Positions 58,426 through 64,000 of a stretch of DNA of 64,000 nt are shown here, one piece after another; the stretch's first letter is position 1; each line of letters begins with the position of its first letter. Origin of the DNA: Lingula anatina (Eukaryota; Brachiopoda; Lingulata; Lingulida; Lingulidae). The notes under the pieces were generated by a model that was not told the DNA's origin, did not search any database, and was given only the letters and a program-made list of their open reading frames with translations. The stretch spans positions 1 through 64,000 of the forward strand of contig NW_019773608.1 in NCBI RefSeq assembly GCF_001039355.2. Reading direction: 5' to 3'. The translations under genes and the position numbers were made by a program.

Positions 58426-58917
58426 TTCCTTATTTTGTTTACTTGTAGATGGCACTAGCACAAGAGGGTCTAAGAAAATAGTTTTATTTTACCTGTTACA
58501 TGAACAAAAAATAGTAAAACATACTTAATGAGACATATAATACTACTAAATATTATAATTCTAAATAAAATATCACTGGTGAAGTTCGCCGAACAGTTAC
58601 AGTGTATATGTACACTAACTAACCCCATCTTGAAATTATCGCCACCTATATTGAAGAAATAGGTCATTTTTAGGAAATCATGTGACAATATTGGGTCATC
58701 AAAACAGTGATTTATATCTGGATTCATTGGTGACTTATTAATGATAAGGTTACGATTGCAATTGGTCCTGCAATCACCTGATAATTGTGGAAATTCACAA
58801 GGCGCTGGATTTTAAAACAAGGAACACATGCCAATCGAAATGTGTGCGGATTTCTGTTCAAATTTCAGGACATTGTATTTAATGACCAACCGAACTCTCG
58901 GAACGTCGTCAGTGTCA
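58426..58917. promoter_or_regulatory. Divergent intergenic interval between two gene starts
   Basis: About 490 bp between the minus-strand ATG at 58425 and the plus-strand ATG at 58918. No TATA box or named element is clear. The head-to-head arrangement alone suggests a bidirectional promoter. Confidence 0.35.
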
Positions 58918-59069
58918 ATGCGGCATTTGTTTATACTGTGTTTGCACTTTCTGATTTTGCTGTCACCTGTTAGATCAGAGACTTGTACAATGCTTGGCCC
59001 ATGTAGCTGTAAAACTAGCAAAGGGACTATCGACTTAACTCCACTCTCTGGGAACGGACAGGTCGCAAA
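58918..59069 (+). CDS. First coding exon of a secreted or membrane protein, possibly mannose-6-phosphate-receptor-homology type
   Basis: Starts MRHLFILCLHFLILLSPVRS, a clear signal peptide with cleavage likely after VRS. ETCTMLGPCSCKTSKGTIDL and TPLSGNGQVAK follow, ending in a strong GTAAGT donor (phase 2). The CxC followed by a G-x-IDLTPL turn resembles the start of mannose-6-phosphate-receptor-homology or Atg27-type luminal domains, where a DLSPL-like strand follows a cysteine. This is a family resemblance from memory, not proof. The rest of the gene would lie past the right edge, because a Ty3/gypsy element fills the intron from 59288. The in-frame upstream ATG at 58828 lacks a signal peptide at its N-terminus, so I prefer the start at 58918. 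Confidence 0.6.
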
Positions 59070-59287
59070 GTAAGTGCCACTCTTACGCAAGAGGTAAACA
59101 CGAATGAAAAATCGGTCAAACGGTCAATTTACCTTAGTCAGTAAGAAACGCTCAAAATGACAAGAAATACGCGGATCCCTATCTCTGAACTTACTAGGTC
59201 TACCCCCTCCAAATGAATTTATTCATAGAAATAAGAATGAATAAAGAAAATGAAAACGGATGTTCAGTCCACTTGGGACTTTGTAAT

Positions 59288-59406
59288 TATAACAACTGCC
59301 TTGTTGTCAGGACACGTGTTTATTAGAATCAGCTCACTGAGATACACAATGACCTCTTAGGTCAATACACACATCATATAGGTGGCGCGCTGCACAATAT
59401 GTGACA
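59288..59406 (-). repeat. 3' LTR of the Ty3/gypsy element (119 bp)
   Basis: Matches the other LTR at all 119 positions. It carries AATAAA in the sense direction (complement of tttatt near 59319-59324). It is unusually short for the superfamily. Confidence 0.97.
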
Positions 59407-59885
59407 TCTCCCCTTTTATGAAGAAACAGGCACTGTACAAGAATTTAACTTTAAACTTTAACTTTGTTAGAAATAGTGGCTTGTGTGAACCATTCAAAGC
59501 AGTGCCTGACTAAAGAGCAACAGTGAAACATTAACTTCAAATAGCAAACTGCATAAATCACTGTTCAACGTTTTCAATAAACAAGCTGCATAAAGTCACT
59601 GTTCAGTTCTCAATAAACAAACTTTCAATAACCAGTCTTTTCAAAACACACACAAAGTTTAACTTACTAGTCTACAGTACAAAACACAACACCTAAGGGA
59701 ATCACTGATTATAAGTGTCAATGTTCCTTCTGTTGATAAACTGTCAACTTTGTAACTTCCAGACTAGTAACTTTTCACAGAAACATACACAGAGTTTAGG
59801 TTAATGAACCATGAAAGTACACATGCACTGAGATGTCATCAAAACAAACAAAACAAAAGGCAGAGGTTGCTAGCACATGCCTTAT

Positions 59886-62800
59886 TTATAGATTAAGTCT
59901 ATCTGGAGGTTTACTAAGCCTTCCGGACCTGGTATATTTCTCACATTGAACTCCAGATTTCTCAGTGCTTTCCTGGTGTTTCTTTTGATGATATTTTTTA
60001 AGTGGCGACTCAGATTTACAGTCCTGATTGACTGGTGACTCGGGTTTACTTGTTTCATGGAGATCAGGTATTTCCTGCAAATCATTGGAAAATCTGAAGT
60101 TCCCTTTTCTGAGGTGTCTTCTGTTCCTCCTGAATGAATGACCATTGTAGCTTACTACATAAGACCGAGGATGTGCGTCCCTCTTTACAACAGATGCGGG
60201 TTTCCATTCTCCCTGGCACTGAAGACCGACTGATTCTCCTGGAGTTAACTCGGGCAACTCCTTTGCTTTTCTGTCATATATTGTCTTGTACCTCTGCTGT
60301 TGTCTATGTAGCTGCTGCTTTGGAAATACTACTTGTGGTTCAAGTAGTTTGGTAGCTGTTGGAATCTTAGAACGTAAAGCTCTGCTCATTAGCATCTGGG
60401 CTGGGGAAAAATCCATTCCTGAGATTGGAGTATTACGATACTCTAGCAAGGCAATGTATGGATCTCTTCCATCACTCATGGCTTTCTTCAGGATTTTCTT
60501 AATAGTCTGAACTGTTCTCTCGCTCTGTCCATTTGACTGAGGATAGTGAGGACTCGAGGTATCCTGATTTATTCCCCATTCTCTTGCGAAGTTTTTAAAG
60601 TCATAACTCTCAAATGGCATATTGTCAGAGACAATTGTCTCAGGAATTCCATGTCTAGCAAATATAGACTTTAAGTGTAGTATCACGGTCTTGGCCGTTT
60701 TGTCCTCTAAGTAAGAAATCTCTGGGTATTTGGAATAATAATCTACCACAACCAGGTAGTCTTTACCCTTCAAAGTCATAATGTCCGCTCCAACTTTCTC
60801 CCATGGCCTGTGTGGTATCGCGTGCGGAATCAAGGGCTCCTTTCCGTTGCTTGGACGAAATTTACTGCACACCGAGCACTGGGCAACTATCAATTCTATG
60901 TCTGCTGACATTCCTGGCCAGTATAGTGAAGATCTCGCCCTTGCTTTGCATTTGTCAGCACCCAAGTGGCTTTCATGAATTAGAGACAACATGTCTGATC
61001 GTAACTTGGCGGGAATTACGATGCGCTCTCCCAGAAGAACGAGGCCTTCTGCTATGTGTAACTCATCCCTTACATCCCAGTAGGGCTGGACGTTCACTGG
61101 CAGCTCAGACTTCCTGTCAGGCCAACCGCGTTTTATAACTGACTGAAGTCTTAGAAACGTGTAATCATCAGCAGTGGCTGCTTTAATCTCCTCCAGCTTG
61201 TCTGTAGAAGCAGGGAGACTGGTAACTAGGCTGTGTACCATAACTTCAATATCCTCTGGAGCACCACACTTGGACCCATCCTGAATATACGCTCTAGAAA
61301 GCGTATCAGCTACATGCATGTACTTTCCTTTTATGTATCGGACAGAAATGTTGTATCTTTGTAGCTGTAACATCATACGTTGCAGTCTTGGAGATGCCTT
61401 AACGATAGGCTTCTTCAGAATAATTTCCAATGGGCGGTGATCAGTGTGAATCTCCACTTCTTTGCCATACACATACTGGTGGAATTTTTCACAGGCAAAA
61501 CAAATAGCTAGAAGCTCCTTTTCTATTTGAGAATAATTTTGTTCTGCTGAAGTAAGAGCTCTCGAGGCATATGCAACAGGTCTGTTTCGTTGGAGTAAGC
61601 ATGAACCCAACCCACTTTGAGAGGCATCTGTTTGAATGGTGACTGGCTGTGTCACATCATAAAACTGCAGAACGGGCTGCTTGCTTAGAGCTTCCTTTAC
61701 TTGCTGCATAGCATGATCCTGCTCTGGTCCCCAATGCCATTCAATATCCTCTTTCAGCAGCAATCTGAGAGGAGCAGTTAGGCTTGACTCATTGGCTATA
61801 TATGGTGACAGATATTTCACCATTCCCAAGAAACGCATCATTGAAGCTCTGTCTGTTGGCTGGGGCATGTTAATGATTGCATCAACTTTGGCAGGATCAG
61901 GTTTAAGTCCTTCTTCAGATACAATATGACCCATGTAGTTGACTGATTTCACTTTGAATTGGATTTTATCTTTGTTGAACTTGACATTCTGTTCACGTGC
62001 TCGCTGCATGAGCTTATGAACTATACTATCATGCTCTGCCTCACTGCTACCTGCAATGATCATGTCGTCTGCTATGACATGCACCCCGGGAATGTCACCA
62101 AATGCTTCCTCATTACGCTTCTGCATCACTTCACTAGCAGAGGATATTCCGAAAGGCATGCGCTTAAATCTCTTTCGGCCCCATGGGGTGTGGAAAGTGC
62201 AAAGATATGATGATTCTTCAGATAGTTTCACGTGCCAGTAACTATCCTTCATGTCAACAACTGTGAAGATGCATTTACCTGCTAGTCGGCTCTGAACATC
62301 AGCTGGCGTAGGTATCTCATATCTTTCACGCTTTATGGCCTGGTTGAGTGGCTTGGGATCGAGACATAGCCTAATGCTACCATTGCGTTTCTCTGTAATC
62401 ACTAAATTGTTCACCCAGTCAGTTGGTTTGTCAACACTTGCAATGACATCTTGCTTTTCTAGCTGAGAGAGAGCCTCCTTCAACTTGTCATGCTTAGCAA
62501 AGGGTATCTTACGAGGAGCTTGCACCACTGGGGAAACACTTGGGTCAACAACAATATCATATTCTCTCTTATATTGTCCAAGTCCAGTAAAATTGTCACC
62601 ATACTCACTCAATAGCTTGTCTTGGGTCAAAGGTACATTTGAAGACTGGACTATGTTCACAGGTACACGTTGTATAAGCCCTAGTGAAGCACATAACTGA
62701 CGTCCAAGAATGGCTGAATAATCTCCTTCAGTCACATAGAAGGTAGCTGGCTGAGGCATAAGAGAGGGCTTGGTTGAGACTGACAGCTGTGCTTGACCCA

Positions 62801-63425
62801 CTGGTTTAATTGTAGCATTTCCAAATGCTGTCAGAACAGCTTTAGTGGCACGGAGAGGCATCTGGCATACTTGCTTATAGGTACCCCACGGCAGCACATT
62901 GACATCAGCTCCAGTATCCAACTTAAATGTCACTGGCTTCTTGTTAATATACAGAGTCTCAGAATACTGCGTAGAACAATTGCTGTTTGTGAGACTACCA
63001 ACGAACAGCCTCTCACCTTCATCACTGCCAACATCCTCCGTGTCTAGCTGGTGTATCTTCTTTGATGATAATGATTTCTTTCTGAAGCCTCCACCCAGAC
63101 AAACAACGGCAAAATGATTTAACCCCGAACATTTCTTGCATTTCTTACCATAAGCCGGACATCGTTTCAGAAGGTGTGAAGTTCCACAGTACTTGCATTT
63201 AGATGTAACTTTGGCGATACGCTGTTTACTCTTAATAGCATTGACTTCAGGTAAACTTGCCGGGACTGTCATGGCGGCCATTTGCGCTCTGCTTACTTCT
63301 GCTGCACGTGCAATGTCAAGCGCTTTTTCTAACGTAAGAGAGGTTTCCCTTAGCAATCTTTCTTTGACTTTAGGATCCAATACACCAAATACGAGTTTGT
63401 CTCTGATTAAAAGCCTTTTTGTTCA
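59886..63425 (-). CDS. pol: Ty3/gypsy Pol polyprotein (zinc knuckle, protease, RT, RNase H, integrase)
   Basis: A single open frame of about 1,165 codons. Numbering from MDPKVKERLL, it has two CCHC zinc knuckles (CKYCGTSHLLKRC and CKKCSGLNHFAVVC, residues 62-94) and protease TFKLDTGADVNVLP (DTG 155-157). Reverse transcriptase has LVITEKRNGSIRLCLDPKPL, FTVVDMKDSYWHVKL, RMPFGISSASEVMQ and an IADD active-site box (about 436-439). RNase H has TIQTDASQSGLGSCLLQ and EIHTDHRPLE. Integrase has an HHCC-type CSVCSKF segment, then GADIM, IVSDNMPFES and the glutamate in PQSNGQSERTVQTIKKIL (DDE), and a C-terminal RRNRRHLRKG region. All catalytic residues expected for the superfamily are visible. The apparent first methionine is a TTG and not a real start; translation presumably arrives from gag. 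Confidence 0.95.
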
Positions 63426-63805
63426 CCAAACTCACATTTGTCGCTTTGCCTTCTCAGCTCCGTTATCCACGTGTCTACGGACTCCCCTTCTTGCTGACTT
63501 CGGCTCCAGAATTGGTATCTCTCAAAAACTACATTGCGCCTGGGCTCACTGTACTGTCTAAATTTTGTTAAGACCGCGTCTACATCTTGTTTCTGTGAGT
63601 CATCTTCAAAAGTGAACGTGTTAAAAATATCTAGCGCCTCCGGGCCTGCAGTGTGAAGCAAGATGGCGACTTGCGTCGCGCCAGACTTTTCTCCTAATTC
63701 GCATGCATTATAGTACACCTTGAAATGCTGCTCCCATTTACGCCAGTTTGTAGCCACATTTCCACTCTGGAAATTAACGTGTGCAGGTGGTTTCAAGGTT
63801 TCCAT
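63407..63805 (-). CDS. gag: Ty3/gypsy Gag (capsid part)
   Basis: The frame opens at the LTR boundary, but METLKPPAHVNF at 63805 is the likelier start. Contains NWRKWEQHFKVYY, LLHTAGPEALDIFNTF and RRNVVFERYQFWSRSQQEG ... WITELRRQSDKCEFG, typical of the capsid of K02A2.6-like Ty3 elements. It stops at 63407. The continuation of the capsid (KERLLRETSLTLEKALDIAR) is in the next frame, so gag and pol are offset by one position near a five-A run at about 63417-63421. Confidence 0.85.
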   Translation of the reverse strand: METLKPPAHVNFQSGNVATNWRKWEQHFKVYYNACELGEKSGATQVAILLHTAGPEALDIFNTFTFEDDSQKQDVDAVLTKFRQYSEPRRNVVFERYQFWSRSQQEGESVDTWITELRRQSDKCEFGEQKGF

Positions 63806-63828
63806 TGAGAATCCCACTTCTGACACCA

Positions 63829-63947
63829 TATAACAACTGCCTTGTTGTCAGGACACGTGTTTATTAGAATCAGCTCACTGAGATACACAATGACCTCTTA
63901 GGTCAATACACACATCATATAGGTGGCGCGCTGCACAATATGTGACA
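63829..63947 (-). repeat. 5' LTR of the Ty3/gypsy element (119 bp)
   Basis: Starts TGTCACATATTGTGCAGCGC in sense and ends immediately before the primer-binding site. It is followed outward by the target duplication GTAAT (plus strand, 63948-63952). Confidence 0.97.
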
Positions 63948-64000
63948 GTAATAATACTTCATACATACATGTTGCCTTATAACTGTGCTAACTTTGTTTT

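Larger units (their letters stand above)
59288..63947 (-). mobile_element. Ty3/gypsy LTR retrotransposon, 4,660 bp, TSD GTAAT
   Basis: A complete element in minus orientation. Identical 119-bp LTRs lie at 59288-59406 and 63829-63947, reading TGTCACATATTG to GTTGTTATA in sense. The target duplication GTAAT is at 59283-59287 and 63948-63952. The primer-binding site TGGTGTCAGAAGTGGGA directly follows the 5' LTR and looks complementary to a tRNA-Leu 3' end (from memory). The polypurine tract AAAAGGGGAGA directly precedes the 3' LTR. Gag and pol frames follow in the sense direction. There is no env-like frame in the about 480 bp after pol. LTR identity indicates very recent insertion. It interrupts intron 1 of the gene starting at 58918, in antisense. 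Confidence 0.97.

Noticed and set aside
60134-63561. Plus-strand frames (60-122 codons) across the retrotransposon
   Set aside because: Antisense shadows of gag and pol.
59288-63947. Possibility that the element is a retrovirus-like agent with an envelope gene
   Set aside because: The roughly 480 bp between the pol stop and the polypurine tract has no long frame, so no env is present.
1-64000. tRNA, rRNA, CRISPR or bacterial operon structures
   Set aside because: No cloverleaf-like segments, ribosomal sequence, regular spacer arrays or Shine-Dalgarno-led gene runs were seen by eye; a tRNA scan could still find something I missed.

Overview
The window is animal nuclear DNA. It is AT-rich and has GT-AG spliced genes with large introns, many microsatellites, and many short inverted-repeat transposons. 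It also holds an intact-looking Ty3/gypsy element and several intronless glycosyltransferase copies. Gene content (methylmalonyl-CoA mutase, cytochrome c, GnT-III-like enzymes, a RING protein) and repeat style suggest a marine invertebrate, perhaps a lophotrochozoan or invertebrate deuterostome. The species cannot be fixed from sequence alone. No bacterial operon, CRISPR array or rRNA was seen.

Layout. 1-8.1 kb (minus): the 5' nine coding exons of mitochondrial methylmalonyl-CoA mutase; the rest lies beyond the left edge. 8.1-8.6 kb: a short head-to-head interval with a perfect CRE. 8.6-13.2 kb (plus): a two-coding-exon cytochrome c gene. 15.3-15.8 kb (plus): a decayed tandem cytochrome c copy. 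19.5-24 kb (minus): two tandem intronless GnT-III (MGAT3, GT17) genes in a 3,030-bp duplication; a third copy lies at 37.9-39.3 kb (plus). 31.0-32.4 kb (plus): a cysteine-rich single-pass membrane protein on a contig whose placement is doubtful. 34-35.6 kb: a degraded Tc1-like transposon with both ends. 43.6-50.7 kb (minus): a six-exon gene for a 514-aa RING/coiled-coil protein. 53.5-55.5 kb: remnants of an LTR retroelement. 56.4-58.4 kb (minus): a small unrecognised gene. 58.9 kb (plus): the first exon of a secreted or receptor-type gene whose intron 1 carries a 4.66-kb Ty3/gypsy element with identical 119-bp LTRs.

Repeats and assembly. Four inverted-repeat families share CAG...CTG ends and 5-bp target duplications, so they may be mobilised by one transposase type. 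A fifth element has a 3-bp duplication. Six single-base Ns (9791, 31020, 37557, 53109 region, 54064, 55822) look like contig joins. Two of them split a Tc1 element around 6.5 kb of sequence, and one separates two near-identical 315-bp copies. The genes do not form an operon-like system. The only functional pairing I see is methylmalonyl-CoA mutase with cytochrome c, both mitochondrial, sharing a divergent promoter interval. I found no convincing previously undescribed multi-gene system; the most interesting items are the transposon families, the assembly anomalies and the glycosyltransferase conversion patch.
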